This document shows positions 33,493-42,433 of a stretch of 64,000 bases of DNA, piece by piece. The number at the start of each line of letters is the position of its first letter. The first letter of the stretch is position 1. The notes under the pieces were generated by a model. That model did not search any database. It was not told the origin of the DNA and was given only the letters and a program-made list of their open reading frames with translations. A program made the position numbers and the translations under genes. Source of the stretch: Bradyrhizobium campsiandrae (GTDB lineage: Bacteria > Pseudomonadota > Alphaproteobacteria > Rhizobiales > Xanthobacteraceae); NCBI RefSeq assembly GCF_014529705.1, contig NZ_JAANIH010000030.1, positions 34,577 to 98,576 on the forward strand, read 5' to 3'.

Positions 33493-34692
33493 ATGAACGA
33501 GATCATCTTCATGTTGGGCGACTGGCCGGTGCGCGGAATCGATGCGCTGATCAGCTTCGGCGCCCTCGTCCTCATCCTTCTGGTGGTGATTGCCGTCGTG
33601 ATCGCCAGGTCCGGGCGGCGCGGCGCGGAACTTGCGATGGCGAGCGCGATCCGGGCCGACGAGCTCGAGGAACGGCTCGCCCAGGTGCTGCGCGCCCAAG
33701 CTGAGGCCTCCGGCCGGGTCGACGCCATGACCCAGGCGCTGGCCGGCCGCCAGGCCGAAATGGCGCGGGCCGTGAACGAGCGGCTGGATTCGGTGACCCA
33801 CCGGGTCGGCCAGTCCATGGAACATTCGACCCGCAACACCATGGAGAGCCTGCGCGCGCTGCACGAGCGGCTCGGCATCATCGACAGCGCGCACAAGAAT
33901 CTCACCGACCTCACCACCCAGGTGACGACCCTGCGCGACGTGCTCGCCAACAAGCAGTCGCGCGGCGCCTTCGGCCAGGCGCGGATGGAGGCGATCGTCC
34001 AGGACGGTCTGCCCAAGGGCTCCTACGAGTTCCAGTTCACGCTCTCGACCGGCAAGCGCCCGGACTGCGTCGTGTTCCTGCCCGACCAGCGCCCGCTCTG
34101 CATCGACGCGAAATTCCCGTTGGAGGCCATGACCGCGCTGCACGACGCCCGCACCGACGAGGAGAAGCGCCTCGCCACCCAGCGGCTGCGCGGCGACGTG
34201 ATGAAGCATGTCAGCGACATCGCGGAAAAATACCTCGTCACCGGCGAGACCCAGGAGATGGCGCTGATGTTCGTGCCGTCGGAATCGGTCTACGCCGAAA
34301 TCCATGACGGTTTCGACGACGTGATCCAGAAGGCCTATCGCGCCCGCGTCGTGCTGGTGTCGCCTTCGCTTCTGATGCTCGCGATCCAGGTGATGCAGCA
34401 GATCATGAAGGACGCGCGCATGCGCGATGCTGCCGACCAGATCCAGACCGAGGTGATCAAGCTCGGCGACGATCTCGGCCGCCTGCGCGACCGCGTGCTG
34501 AAACTGCAGAAGCATTTTGCCGACGCCAACGAGGATGTCCGCCAGATCCTGATCTCCGCCGACAAGATCGAGAAGCGGGCAGGACGGATCGAGGAACTCG
34601 ATTTCAGCAAGTCCGATGCGCCGGAGGGTCCGCGGCTGGTGACGCCGGGTGCGGGCGAGCTGTTTCCGAGGAAGCTTCAGGCGGGGGAGTGA
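33493..34692 (+). CDS. rmuC: RmuC-family DNA recombination protein
   Basis: The 399-residue protein has an N-terminal membrane anchor (about residues 16-38, ISFGALVLILLVVIAVVIA), a long coiled coil (~45-140) and the RmuC nuclease-like domain (~155-350). The domain contains KRPDCVVFLPDQRPLCIDAKFPLEA (PD-(D/E)xK-like core) and MFVPSESVYAEI. RmuC limits inversions at inverted repeats in E. coli; the biochemical activity is not firmly known. It is divergent from def with a 170-base spacer. Confidence 0.92.
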   Translation: MNEIIFMLGDWPVRGIDALISFGALVLILLVVIAVVIARSGRRGAELAMASAIRADELEERLAQVLRAQAEASGRVDAMTQALAGRQAEMARAVNERLDSVTHRVGQSMEHSTRNTMESLRALHERLGIIDSAHKNLTDLTTQVTTLRDVLANKQSRGAFGQARMEAIVQDGLPKGSYEFQFTLSTGKRPDCVVFLPDQRPLCIDAKFPLEAMTALHDARTDEEKRLATQRLRGDVMKHVSDIAEKYLVTGETQEMALMFVPSESVYAEIHDGFDDVIQKAYRARVVLVSPSLLMLAIQVMQQIMKDARMRDAADQIQTEVIKLGDDLGRLRDRVLKLQKHFADANEDVRQILISADKIEKRAGRIEELDFSKSDAPEGPRLVTPGAGELFPRKLQAGE

Positions 34693-34701
34693 GTTCTCTT
34701 A

Positions 34702-34857
34702 CCTCGCCCCGCTTGCGGGGAGAGGTCGGATCGCCTCGGCGATGCGAAGCATCGTCCGGTGCGATCCGGGTGAGGGGTACAGGTCTCACGGCCATCTCAC
34801 GTGTGGAGAGAGGCCCCTCACCCCGCCCTCTCCCCGTAAGAACGGGGAGAGGGAGAC
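34702..34857. repeat. Composite dispersed repeat of about 150 bp, copy 1
   Basis: A CCCCGCTTGCGGGG hairpin is followed by GGTGAGGGGTACAGGTCTC, then GGAGAGAGGCCCCTCACCCC and CTCTCCCCGTAAGAACGGGG. GTGAGGGG...CCCCTCAC and CTCTCCCC...GGGGAGAG form longer inverted pairs. Copy 2, nearly the same, is at 44335-44476. Confidence 0.8.
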
Positions 34858-34892
34858 GAGGCAGCACGCCCAGAATCTGCTAACACCCCCCC

Positions 34893-36257
34893 ATGACCGC
34901 ACCCGACGCGACCTCCTCCGCCGCGACCTCCGCCCCTGCCACCTCCTGGCGCGACAGCCTGGCTGTTTACCTGCAGCCGCGGGTGCTGATCGTGCTGTTC
35001 CTCGGCTTCTCCTCGGGGCTGCCGCTGGCGCTGTCGGGCTCGACGCTGCTGGTGTGGATGCGCGAAGCCGGCGTCGACCTCAAGACCATCGGGCTGTTTG
35101 CGCTGGTCGGCACGCCCTACACGCTGAAGTTCCTGTGGGCGCCGCTGGTGGATGCGCTGCATGTGCCGCTATTCACGCAAGCCTTCGGGCGACGCCGCGG
35201 CTGGCTGGTGTTTTCGCAGATTTTGCTGATCGTCGCGATCCTGCTGCTGGCGATGACTGATCCGGCGCGGTCACCGTTCTATGTCGCGCTCGGCGCGCTC
35301 CTGGTCGCGACGACGTCGTCGACGCAGGACATCGTGGTCGACGCCTTCCGCGTCGAGAGCCTGCCGGAGAGCGAGCAGGCCGCCGGCATGGCATCTTACG
35401 TCGCGGCCTATCGCATCGGCATGCTGGTCTCGACCGCGGGCGCGCTGTTCATCGTCTCGGGCTTCGAGAGCACCGGCATCACGCGCACCTCGGCGTGGAT
35501 GTGGGGCTATGTGGTGATGGCGGCGATGGTGCTGATAGGAACGATCACGGCATTGGTCGCGACCGAGCCCGAGCAGTCGGTGCAGGCGGAAGCTGCGACG
35601 CAAACCGAGACCGCGTTCACGCGCGTGCTGCATGCGGCGATCGGCGCCTTCTCGGAATTCCTGTCGCGCAGGGATGCGCTCGCCGCGCTCGCCTTCGTCG
35701 TGCTGTTCAAGTTCACCGATGCGTTCTCCGGCACCATGACCGCGCCGTTCGTGATCGATCTCGGCTTCACCCGCAACGATTATGCGGCGATCGTGAAGGG
35801 CGTCGGCCTCGCCGCGACGCTGATCGGCGGCTTCGCCGGCGGTTTTGTCGCGCGGCGTTATTCGCTGGCGACCTCGCTGTGGATCGGCGGCGTGGTGCAG
35901 GCACTGGCCAACCTCACCTTCTCCTGGCTCGCTGTGGTCGGCACCAACCAATGGGCGCTGGCGCTGGCGATCTGCGCCGAGAATTTCACCAGCGCGATCG
36001 GCACCGTGATCTTCGTCGCGTATCTCTCGGCGCTGTGCCAGAATCCGCTGCACACGGCGACGCAATATGCGCTGCTCACCGCGCTCGCAGCGGTGGGGCG
36101 GACATATCTGTCGTCAGGCGCGGGCTTCGTTGCGAGCGCAACCGGCTGGCCGCTGTTCTTCGTGATCTGCGTGCTGGTGGCGATCCCGAGCCTGGTGCTC
36201 TTGGCCCGGCTGCAGAAGCGCGGACATTTCGAGGCGCTGGGACCTGTGAGGGTGTGA
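34893..36257 (+). CDS. ampG: AmpG-family MFS permease
   Basis: This 454-residue inner-membrane permease has about twelve to fourteen hydrophobic helices. AmpG features include FLGFSSGLPLALSGSTLLVW near residue 37, KFLWAPLVDAL, RRRGWLVFSQ and DIVVDAFRVE. AmpG imports muropeptides (GlcNAc-anhydroMurNAc peptides) for cell-wall recycling and influences beta-lactamase induction. The substrate here is inferred from similarity. It has a hydrophilic Ala/Thr/Ser-rich N-terminal tail of ~20 residues. A dispersed repeat follows the gene. Confidence 0.88.
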   Translation: MTAPDATSSAATSAPATSWRDSLAVYLQPRVLIVLFLGFSSGLPLALSGSTLLVWMREAGVDLKTIGLFALVGTPYTLKFLWAPLVDALHVPLFTQAFGRRRGWLVFSQILLIVAILLLAMTDPARSPFYVALGALLVATTSSTQDIVVDAFRVESLPESEQAAGMASYVAAYRIGMLVSTAGALFIVSGFESTGITRTSAWMWGYVVMAAMVLIGTITALVATEPEQSVQAEAATQTETAFTRVLHAAIGAFSEFLSRRDALAALAFVVLFKFTDAFSGTMTAPFVIDLGFTRNDYAAIVKGVGLAATLIGGFAGGFVARRYSLATSLWIGGVVQALANLTFSWLAVVGTNQWALALAICAENFTSAIGTVIFVAYLSALCQNPLHTATQYALLTALAAVGRTYLSSGAGFVASATGWPLFFVICVLVAIPSLVLLARLQKRGHFEALGPVRV

Positions 36258-36266
36258 CGAGTCTCG

Positions 36267-36353
36267 CAGGGTGGGCAAAGGCGCAACGCGCCGTGCCCAC
36301 CATCTCTCTCCGTCGTCAAGTACGTGGGCACGCTTCGCTTTGCCCACCCTACG
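36267..36353. repeat. Dispersed inverted repeat (AGGGTGGGCAAAG...CTTTGCCCACCCT)
   Basis: AGGGTGGGCAAAGGCG on the left pairs with CGCTTTGCCCACCCT on the right, and each arm contains a smaller GCGCAACGCGC or GTGGGCAC hairpin. It sits between convergent ampG and the exported-protein gene, so it may serve as a bidirectional terminator. Confidence 0.7.
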
Positions 36354-36370
36354 CACCTGACCTGCCGCCC

Positions 36371-36805
36371 CTACTTCTTCACCAAGCTCCACTTCGTCAC
36401 CACGGCCTCGCTCATCTGGCCGGGATCGCTGGCGCAGGCGATCTCGTCGACCTTGACCGAGATCTCCTTGCCGACGAAGGATTTCAGCTGCGAGGCCTGC
36501 GCGTCGCTGGAGGTGACGAGCTGGAAGGTCTCAGGTCCCGTTTCGAGATCGCACAGCCCGCTCGGCGCCGGCAGGCGGCGCGGCTCGGAGGTGATCTGGT
36601 ACATCGCGATCCGCTTGCCGGCGTTCTTGGTGTCGCGAATCTTCATGGCGTTCAGCTCGCCCGAGAGCACCTCGCCGGCGCTGATCGGCTTGCCGGGCTT
36701 CGAGGGCGGCGGCGCGTCGTCCTCCTGCTGCGCGGCGATGGCCGCTGTCACCAGCAGCAGCATCGTTGCGGCCAAAGCGAAGCGTGTGGCGAAAAGTTTC
36801 GTCAT
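36371..36805 (-). CDS. Exported hypothetical protein
   Basis: This 144-residue protein has a clear signal peptide (TKLFATRFALAATMLLLVTA then AIAAQ, cleavage near residue 25). The mature part is small, charged and has two Cys (SGLCDLETG and DEIACASD) that could pair. I recognise no domain; the beta-rich stretch ETFQLVTSSDAQASQLKSFV with G-K-E-I-S-V-K-V suggests a small beta-barrel or OB-like fold. It lies downstream of recR on the same strand, 26 bases away, and could be cotranscribed with dnaX-ybaB-recR. Confidence 0.7.
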   Translation of the reverse strand: MTKLFATRFALAATMLLLVTAAIAAQQEDDAPPPSKPGKPISAGEVLSGELNAMKIRDTKNAGKRIAMYQITSEPRRLPAPSGLCDLETGPETFQLVTSSDAQASQLKSFVGKEISVKVDEIACASDPGQMSEAVVTKWSLVKK

Positions 36806-36831
36806 GTCGTCCGTTCCGTGGATCTGGATGG

Positions 36832-37434
36832 CTAGAACAGGGTCCGCTGCCGCATCGCGGCCGAGAGCGTGCCCTCGTCGAGATAGTCAAGCTCGCCACC
36901 GACGGGCACGCCGTGCGCGAGTCGGGTGACCTTGACGTTGGCGTCCTGAAGCAGGTCGGTGATGTAATGCGCCGTGGTCTGACCGTCGACGGTCGCGTTC
37001 AGCGCCAGAATGATCTCGTGCACCTCGGGGGCATGCGCGCGCGCGACCAGCGCGTCGATGGTGAGGTCCTGCGGGCCGACGCCGTCGAGTGGCGACAAGG
37101 TCGCGCCCAGCACGTGATAGCGGCCCTGCGTCGCATTGGCCCGCTCCAGCGCCCAGAGATCGGCGACATCGGCAACGACCACGATGATGGCGCCATCGCG
37201 CTTCGGGTCGGTGCAGACCGTGCAGGGATTTTGCGTGTCGATGTTACCGCAGGTCTTGCAGACCTGGACCTTGTCCAGCGCGACCTGCAAGGCGGACGAC
37301 AGCGGCATCATCAGCGCTTCGCGCTTCTTGATCAGGTGCAGCGCCGCGCGCCGCGCGGAGCGCGGACCGAGGCCCGGCAGCCGTGCGAGAAGCTGGACCA
37401 GCCGCTCGATTTCGGGACCTGCAACCGCGCCCAT
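36832..37434 (-). CDS. recR: Recombination protein RecR
   Basis: This 200-residue protein acts with RecO/RecF in loading RecA at gaps. An N-terminal helix-hairpin-helix (LARLPGLGPRSARRAALHL), a four-Cys zinc motif (VCKTCGNIDTQNPCTVC), a Toprim domain (VVVADVADLWALER...ILALNATVDGQTTAHYI) and the C-terminal Walker-B-like VGGELDYLDEGTL are in family order. The start MGAVAGPEIERL at 37434 is used because the longer frame adds shadow sequence of the neighbouring gene. One base separates its start from the ybaB stop codon. Confidence 0.97.
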   Translation of the reverse strand: MGAVAGPEIERLVQLLARLPGLGPRSARRAALHLIKKREALMMPLSSALQVALDKVQVCKTCGNIDTQNPCTVCTDPKRDGAIIVVVADVADLWALERANATQGRYHVLGATLSPLDGVGPQDLTIDALVARAHAPEVHEIILALNATVDGQTTAHYITDLLQDANVKVTRLAHGVPVGGELDYLDEGTLSAAMRQRTLF

Positions 37435-37435
37435 T

Positions 37436-37756
37436 TTATTGGCCGAACAGCCCCGGCGGCAGGCCGAGGCCGCCGGTGAGCGACTGCATCTTCTCCTGCA
37501 TCGCGGCCTCCGCCTTGCGGCGGGCATCGCCGAGCGCGGTGACGAGCAGGTCTTCCAGCACCTCGCGCTCTTCGGTCTTCATCAGCGAGGGATCGATCTT
37601 GATGCCCTTGACGTCCATCTTCGCGGTCATGCGCACGGCGACCAGACCACCGCCGGAGATGCCTTCGACCTCCACATTGGCCAGAGATTCCTGCATCTCC
37701 TGCATCTTGGATTGCAGCTGCGCTGCCTGCTTCATCATGCCGAGAAAATCAGCCAT
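37436..37756 (-). CDS. YbaB/EbfC family nucleoid-associated protein
   Basis: This 106-residue protein binds DNA as a dimer. It starts MADFLGMMKQAAQLQSKMQE and has the central LANVEVEGISGGGLVAVRMT and the late LVTALGDARRKAEAAM segments of the YbaB family. It lies between dnaX and recR, its conserved position in most bacteria. The C-terminal tail LTGGLGLPPGLFG is glycine-rich and typical. Confidence 0.95.
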   Translation of the reverse strand: MADFLGMMKQAAQLQSKMQEMQESLANVEVEGISGGGLVAVRMTAKMDVKGIKIDPSLMKTEEREVLEDLLVTALGDARRKAEAAMQEKMQSLTGGLGLPPGLFGQ

Positions 37757-37782
37757 GGGTGTTTGTCCTTGGAAGGGTTGGC

Positions 37783-39624
37783 TCAGAGATCGTCGTCGGC
37801 GTCGGAACCGTCGATCGGATCGTCGCTGCCATAGTCCGTGTTAATATTGGATTCCGGCGTCTCGGGGGCAAGCCTGCGGACCTCGACGACCTTCGCGCCG
37901 GGGAAGCGCGCCAGCACCTCCTGCACGCGCGGATCGGCCTCGGCGGTACGCGCATGTTCCTGCTTGGCCGCCTGGTTGACCGAACGCAGCGTCGGCTGGC
38001 CCTGCTCGTTGGAGACGATGATGGTCCAACGGCGACCGGTCCAGAGCTCGAACTTCTTCGCAAGCTCGGAGATCATCGTCTTCGACGCGTTCGGCTCGAG
38101 TGCGACCTCCAGCCGGCCCTCCTCGAAGCGGACGAGGCGCATGTCGCCTTCGAGCGCGCTCTTGGTCATGAGGTCGCGCTTCTGGCCCGCAAGCGCCACG
38201 AGTTGGGTGAAGCTGGTGATGCGCAGCTGGGGCGCAGCCCCTTGCGGATCAGGTACGGGCGCCAGCATCTGCGGCCGGGCGCCACCGCCGAACGCAGTTG
38301 GCGACGACGTCGGCATGCGAACCGGCGCAGCTGACGTGATGGGTGCTGCAGAAGCCATCGGTGCTGCCGGCGCGCTGCTGCGCGCCGCACCGCCGCCGCC
38401 CACGACCTGCGAGCCGCCGCCGTTCTGCTCCAGCATCCGGATGGCTTCGTCCGGCGTCGGCAGATCGGCGACATAGGCGATCCGCACCAGCACCATCTCC
38501 GCGGCTATGACGGGCCGCGTCGCGCCCTGCACCTCGGTGATGCCCTTGAGCAGCATCTGAAACATCCGCGACAGCATGCGCATCGAGACCTTCGCGGCGA
38601 AATCCTTCGCGCGCACGCGCTCGGTCTCGCCATAGGCGACGTTCTCGGCGACCGCCGGAAGCACTTTGACGCGGGTGACGAAGTTGACGAACTCGGCGAG
38701 GTCGGAGAGCACGACGACCGGATCGGCGCCGACATCGTACTGATCGCGAAACTCCTTGAAGGCGCTCGCGATGTCGCCGCGCGCCAGCGATTCGAACAGA
38801 TCAATGACGCGGGTGCGGTCGGCAAGGCCCAGCATCTGCCTGACCGCATCGGCCTTCACGGTGCCCGCCGCATGCGCAATCGCCTGGTCGAGCAGCGACA
38901 GCGAATCGCGCACCGAGCCTTCCGCCGCACGGGCGATGATGCCGAGCGCTTCCGGCTCGATCTCGACGCTTTCCTTCGCCGCGATATTGGCGAGGTGCTT
39001 CATCAGCACGTCGGCCTCGACGCGGCGGAGGTCAAAGCGCTGGCAGCGCGACAGCACCGTCACCGGGACCTTGCGGATCTCGGTCGTGGCGAACACGAAC
39101 TTGGCGTGCTCCGGCGGCTCCTCAAGCGTCTTCAGGAAGGCGTTGAACGCCGCCGTCGACAGCATGTGGACTTCGTCGATGATGTAGACCTTGTAGCGGG
39201 CGCTGGCCGGCGCATAACGCACGCTGTCATTGATCTGGCGAACGTCGTCGACGCCGGTATGCGAGGCCGCGTCCATCTCCAGCACGTCCATGTGCCGGCT
39301 TTCCATGATCGCCTGGCAATGCACGCCCAAGGTCGGCATGTGGATCGTCGGGCCCTTCACCGAACCATCCGGCATCTCGTAGTTGAGCGCACGGGCAAGA
39401 ATGCGCGCAGTGGTGGTCTTGCCGACACCGCGGACGCCGGTGAGGATCCAGGCCTGCGGAATCCGCCCGGTCTCGAACGCGTTGGAGACGGTGCGGACCA
39501 CGGCCTCCTGGCCGATCAGATCGTCGAATGAAGACGGGCGGTATTTTCGCGCCAGCACGCGGTAAGGCGCATTGCCGGCCGGGCCGGCGCTGTCAGGAGG
39601 TGGAGGGGCGCCGGCGTCGGTCAT
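37783..39624 (-). CDS. dnaX: DNA polymerase III subunits gamma/tau
   Basis: The 613-residue clamp-loader ATPase has Walker A GVRGVGKTTTARI near residue 58, the DVLEMDAASHTGVDDVR segment, Walker B VYIIDEVHMLS, sensor 1 FVFATTE and the SRC box SRCQRFDLRR. Domain III and a proline/alanine-rich linker (about 400-460) precede the tau domain that binds the polymerase core. The usual Cys4 zinc module is replaced by a variant stretch (MPTLGVHCQAI). The SRP RNA gene lies upstream and ybaB-recR downstream. I did not identify a clear programmed frameshift site for a shorter gamma form. Confidence 0.96.
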   Translation of the reverse strand: MTDAGAPPPPDSAGPAGNAPYRVLARKYRPSSFDDLIGQEAVVRTVSNAFETGRIPQAWILTGVRGVGKTTTARILARALNYEMPDGSVKGPTIHMPTLGVHCQAIMESRHMDVLEMDAASHTGVDDVRQINDSVRYAPASARYKVYIIDEVHMLSTAAFNAFLKTLEEPPEHAKFVFATTEIRKVPVTVLSRCQRFDLRRVEADVLMKHLANIAAKESVEIEPEALGIIARAAEGSVRDSLSLLDQAIAHAAGTVKADAVRQMLGLADRTRVIDLFESLARGDIASAFKEFRDQYDVGADPVVVLSDLAEFVNFVTRVKVLPAVAENVAYGETERVRAKDFAAKVSMRMLSRMFQMLLKGITEVQGATRPVIAAEMVLVRIAYVADLPTPDEAIRMLEQNGGGSQVVGGGGAARSSAPAAPMASAAPITSAAPVRMPTSSPTAFGGGARPQMLAPVPDPQGAAPQLRITSFTQLVALAGQKRDLMTKSALEGDMRLVRFEEGRLEVALEPNASKTMISELAKKFELWTGRRWTIIVSNEQGQPTLRSVNQAAKQEHARTAEADPRVQEVLARFPGAKVVEVRRLAPETPESNINTDYGSDDPIDGSDADDDL

Positions 39625-39714
39625 CGGTCGATCCGCAATGGAATGTCTCTCGGCTGGCTTTTGCGGACAGGCGCCCGCCAGCGGGAGGCCCGCCGGCGCA
39701 ATTCGCTCGAAAAA

Positions 39715-39822
39715 ACAGGTAGGAGACTGACGAGCGACCCGATCCGGACCTCGTTAGGGCTGCTTCCTTCCGGACCTGACCCGGTTGGCGAGTGGCTCGT
39801 CCACCGCCAATCTCCCGGTCCC
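39715..39822 (-). ncRNA. ffs: Signal recognition particle RNA (4.5S-type)
   Basis: The minus strand contains the universally conserved apical domain GGTCAGGTCCGGAAGGAAGC followed by AGCC, the Ffh-binding region. On the 5' side is GGACCGGGAGATTGGCGGTGG, and the 3' side ends TCTCCTACCTG followed by a T run (TTTTTT), which allows the terminal stem to close. The size of about 105 bases fits the small alphaproteobacterial type. It lies 90 bases upstream of dnaX in the same direction. The ends are approximate. Confidence 0.92.
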
Positions 39823-39998
39823 TATTTGGGGCCAAAGGGAGCGGAAAGCAAGCGGGTATCGGCTCGACGAGCTTGATCTTGCCCAGCATCCGGGCAATTC
39901 CTGACCTGCCCAGCCAATAGGCTGTGCTTTCGCTGACATGGCCAGCTTGATAAGAACGCTGCCGGAACTCCATCCAACCAGAAAAGCGATTGATCCCA

Positions 39999-40865
39999 AT
40001 GGTTACACGTCGTGATGTTGCATCGATTGTCGGACTTGGCGCCGGACTTGGCGCCATCGGCGCGGTGACCGCGGCTGGGCTGGCCTCGCCGGCCGTGGCC
40101 CAGGCGGCCGATCCCAACGAATCGACCTTCGCCCGCATCCGCCGCACCAAGAAGATGCGGATCGGCGCCGTTGGCGGCGGGGCGCCCTATTATATGAAGG
40201 ATCTCTCCAGCGGCCAGTGGAAGGGCTTCTACATCGACATTGCGAAGGGCCTCGCCGACGACATGGAAGCGGAGCTCGAGATTACCGAGACGACCTGGGG
40301 CAATTCGGTGCTCGATCTGCAGTCCAACAAGATCGACATCTTCTTCGGCCTCAATCCGACCCCGAAGCGCGCGCTTGTCGTCGACTTCTCGGTGCCTGTT
40401 TTCAACAATGCCTTCGGCATCCTCTGCAAGAAGGATTTCAAGCCGAAGAGCTGGGCCGAGCTCAACTCGCCCGACATCAAGATCGCCGTCGACCAGGGCT
40501 CCTCGCACGACCAGGTCGTCAGCCGCCTGACGCCGAAGGCGCAGATCACGCGGCTGAAGACCGCAGACGATGCCACGGCCGCGCTGCAGACCGGCCGCGT
40601 CGACGCGCAGTGCCTGATCACCATGCTGTCACTGACCGTCCTGAAGAAGAACCCCTCGCTCGGCCAGTTCGTGCTGCCGACGCCGATCTTCGCGACCACG
40701 TCGAACGCCGGCTTCCGCCGCGAGAACGACAAGACCTTCCGCGACTACGTCAACACCTGGATCGACTTCAACAAGGGCCTCGGCTTCATCCGCAACGCCA
40801 TCATCACCAACATGGAGCTGGTGGGCGTGACCGAAGCGGACATTCCACCGGGCGTTTCGTTGTAA
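39999..40865 (+). CDS. ABC transporter substrate-binding protein (polar amino acid type)
   Basis: The 288-residue periplasmic protein has a twin-arginine-like leader (TRRDVASIVGLGAGLGAIGA, cleavage after AQA). It then shows the SBP_bac_3 pattern: MRIGAVGGGAPYYMKDLSSG, IDIAKGLADDMEAELEI and DLQSNKIDIFFGLNPTPKR. It would deliver a small organic ligand to the permease encoded next. ATG 39999 is used, although TTG 39990 is possible. The usual Arg-Asp pair for alpha-amino/carboxyl groups is not obvious, so the ligand could be something other than an amino acid. A CCTCTCCCGC palindrome separates it from the permease gene. Confidence 0.85.
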   Translation: MVTRRDVASIVGLGAGLGAIGAVTAAGLASPAVAQAADPNESTFARIRRTKKMRIGAVGGGAPYYMKDLSSGQWKGFYIDIAKGLADDMEAELEITETTWGNSVLDLQSNKIDIFFGLNPTPKRALVVDFSVPVFNNAFGILCKKDFKPKSWAELNSPDIKIAVDQGSSHDQVVSRLTPKAQITRLKTADDATAALQTGRVDAQCLITMLSLTVLKKNPSLGQFVLPTPIFATTSNAGFRRENDKTFRDYVNTWIDFNKGLGFIRNAIITNMELVGVTEADIPPGVSL

Positions 40866-40979
40866 GTGTGATCGAGCGTCGCGGCATCCCCCCAGAGGAA
40901 AGAGCCCTCACCCGCATCACATCTTCGATCCGATGGGACCTCTCCCGCAAGCGGGAGAGGTGAAGGAAGAAAAACACGC

Positions 40980-41642
40980 ATGTATCAGTGGGACTTCGGC
41001 ATCCTCTGGAGCTATCGCTGGCTCTTTCTCAACGGGCTCGGCGTCACCGTCGGCTTCACTGTGGTGATCGTGCTGCTCGGTCTCGTGTTCGGCCTGTTCG
41101 GCGCGTTCGGCAGCCTGTCGCGTTTCAAGCCGGTGCGGCTCCTCGCCCTCAGCTTCATCGAGGCGTTCCGCTGCACGCCGATCCTGGTGCAGCTGATCTG
41201 GTTCTATTACGCGCTGCCGATCCTCGCCGGCATCGAGATGACGCCGATTACGGCCTCGGCGCTGGCGCTCTCGCTCTATGGCGGCTCGTTCTATTCGGAG
41301 ATCATCCGCGGCGGCATCATCTCGATCGACAAGGGCCAGTCGGAAGCCGGCGCCGCGCTCGGCATGACCCCCGGCCAGAGCATGCGGCGCATCGTGCTGC
41401 CGCAGGCGATCAAGCGCATGATCCCGGCGCTGATGAACCAGTCGATCATCCAGTTCAAGAACACCTCGCTGGTCTCGGTGCTGGCGGTGCCTGATCTGGT
41501 CTATCAGAGCCAGGTCGCGGCGCATGACAGCTACCGGCCGCTGGAGACCTACACCGCGGTTGCGCTCGCCTATGCGGCGATCCTGATCCCGCTCACCATC
41601 ATCGTCCGCCGCGGCGAGAAGCGACTGGCGGTCAGCGAATGA
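40980..41642 (+). CDS. ABC transporter permease (His/Glu/Gln/Arg/opine type)
   Basis: This 220-residue inner-membrane protein has about five helices and the HEQRo permease features: LNGLGVTVGFTVVIVLLG, SFIEAFRCTPILVQLIWFYY and the EAA loop EAGAALGMTPGQSMRRIVLPQA. It forms the channel, probably as a homodimer since only one permease gene is present. Its stop overlaps the ATPase start by four bases. Confidence 0.92.
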   Translation: MYQWDFGILWSYRWLFLNGLGVTVGFTVVIVLLGLVFGLFGAFGSLSRFKPVRLLALSFIEAFRCTPILVQLIWFYYALPILAGIEMTPITASALALSLYGGSFYSEIIRGGIISIDKGQSEAGAALGMTPGQSMRRIVLPQAIKRMIPALMNQSIIQFKNTSLVSVLAVPDLVYQSQVAAHDSYRPLETYTAVALAYAAILIPLTIIVRRGEKRLAVSE

Positions 41643-42433
41643 GCGAGACATCGAAAATCGAGATCCGCAGCCTGCGCAAAAGCTTCGGCAGCAACGAGGT
41701 CTTGAAGAACATCAATCTCGATGTCGCCAAAGGCGGCGTTGTCGCGCTGATCGGACCGTCCGGCTCAGGCAAGTCGACGCTGCTTCGCTGCATCAACCTG
41801 CTGGTCGTCCCTGACGGCGGCAGCGTCCGCGTCGGCGATACGCGCTTTGCGTTTGGCGACGGCACCAAATTGCCCGACGTGAAGACGCTGGCAAAATTCC
41901 GCGCCACCACCGGCATGGTGTTCCAGCACTTCAACCTGTTCCCGCACATGACGGCGCTTCAGAACGTGATGGAGGGGCCGGTCACGGTGCGACGCATGGC
42001 CAGGGCCGCCGCCGAGAAGCTCGCGCGCGCCCAACTCGCAAAAGTGGGCCTTGCGGAAAAGGCCGATCAATATCCGGCAACGCTCTCCGGCGGCCAGAAG
42101 CAGCGCGTCGCGATCGCACGCGCGCTCGCGATGGAGCCGGACGTCATGTTGTTCGACGAGGCGACATCGGCGCTCGACCCGGAACTGGTCGGCGAGGTGC
42201 TCAACGTCATGCAGCGGCTCGCCTCCGAGGGCATGACCATGGTGATCGTGACCCACGAGATCGCCTTCGCGCGCGAGGTCGCCGACCGCCTGATCTTCAT
42301 GCGCGACGGTGTCGTGGTCGAGGAAGGCCCGGCGCGACAGGTGATCGACAATCCCAGGGAAGCCGCAACGCGCGCCTTCCTCAGCCATTTCCACCGCACC
42401 GGCGCCTTGCCGCCGGCCAACGCGGCATCGTGA
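41639..42433 (+). CDS. ABC transporter ATP-binding protein (polar amino acid type)
   Basis: The 264-residue ATPase has Walker A GPSGSGKST (about residues 38-46), a Q-loop in MVFQHFNLFPHMT, signature LSGGQKQRVAIARALAM and Walker B VMLFDEATSALDPE. It is closely of the GlnQ/HisP type. It shares its stop with the start of the SDR gene, so the transporter and the two enzymes form one translationally coupled operon. Confidence 0.94.
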   Translation: MSETSKIEIRSLRKSFGSNEVLKNINLDVAKGGVVALIGPSGSGKSTLLRCINLLVVPDGGSVRVGDTRFAFGDGTKLPDVKTLAKFRATTGMVFQHFNLFPHMTALQNVMEGPVTVRRMARAAAEKLARAQLAKVGLAEKADQYPATLSGGQKQRVAIARALAMEPDVMLFDEATSALDPELVGEVLNVMQRLASEGMTMVIVTHEIAFAREVADRLIFMRDGVVVEEGPARQVIDNPREAATRAFLSHFHRTGALPPANAAS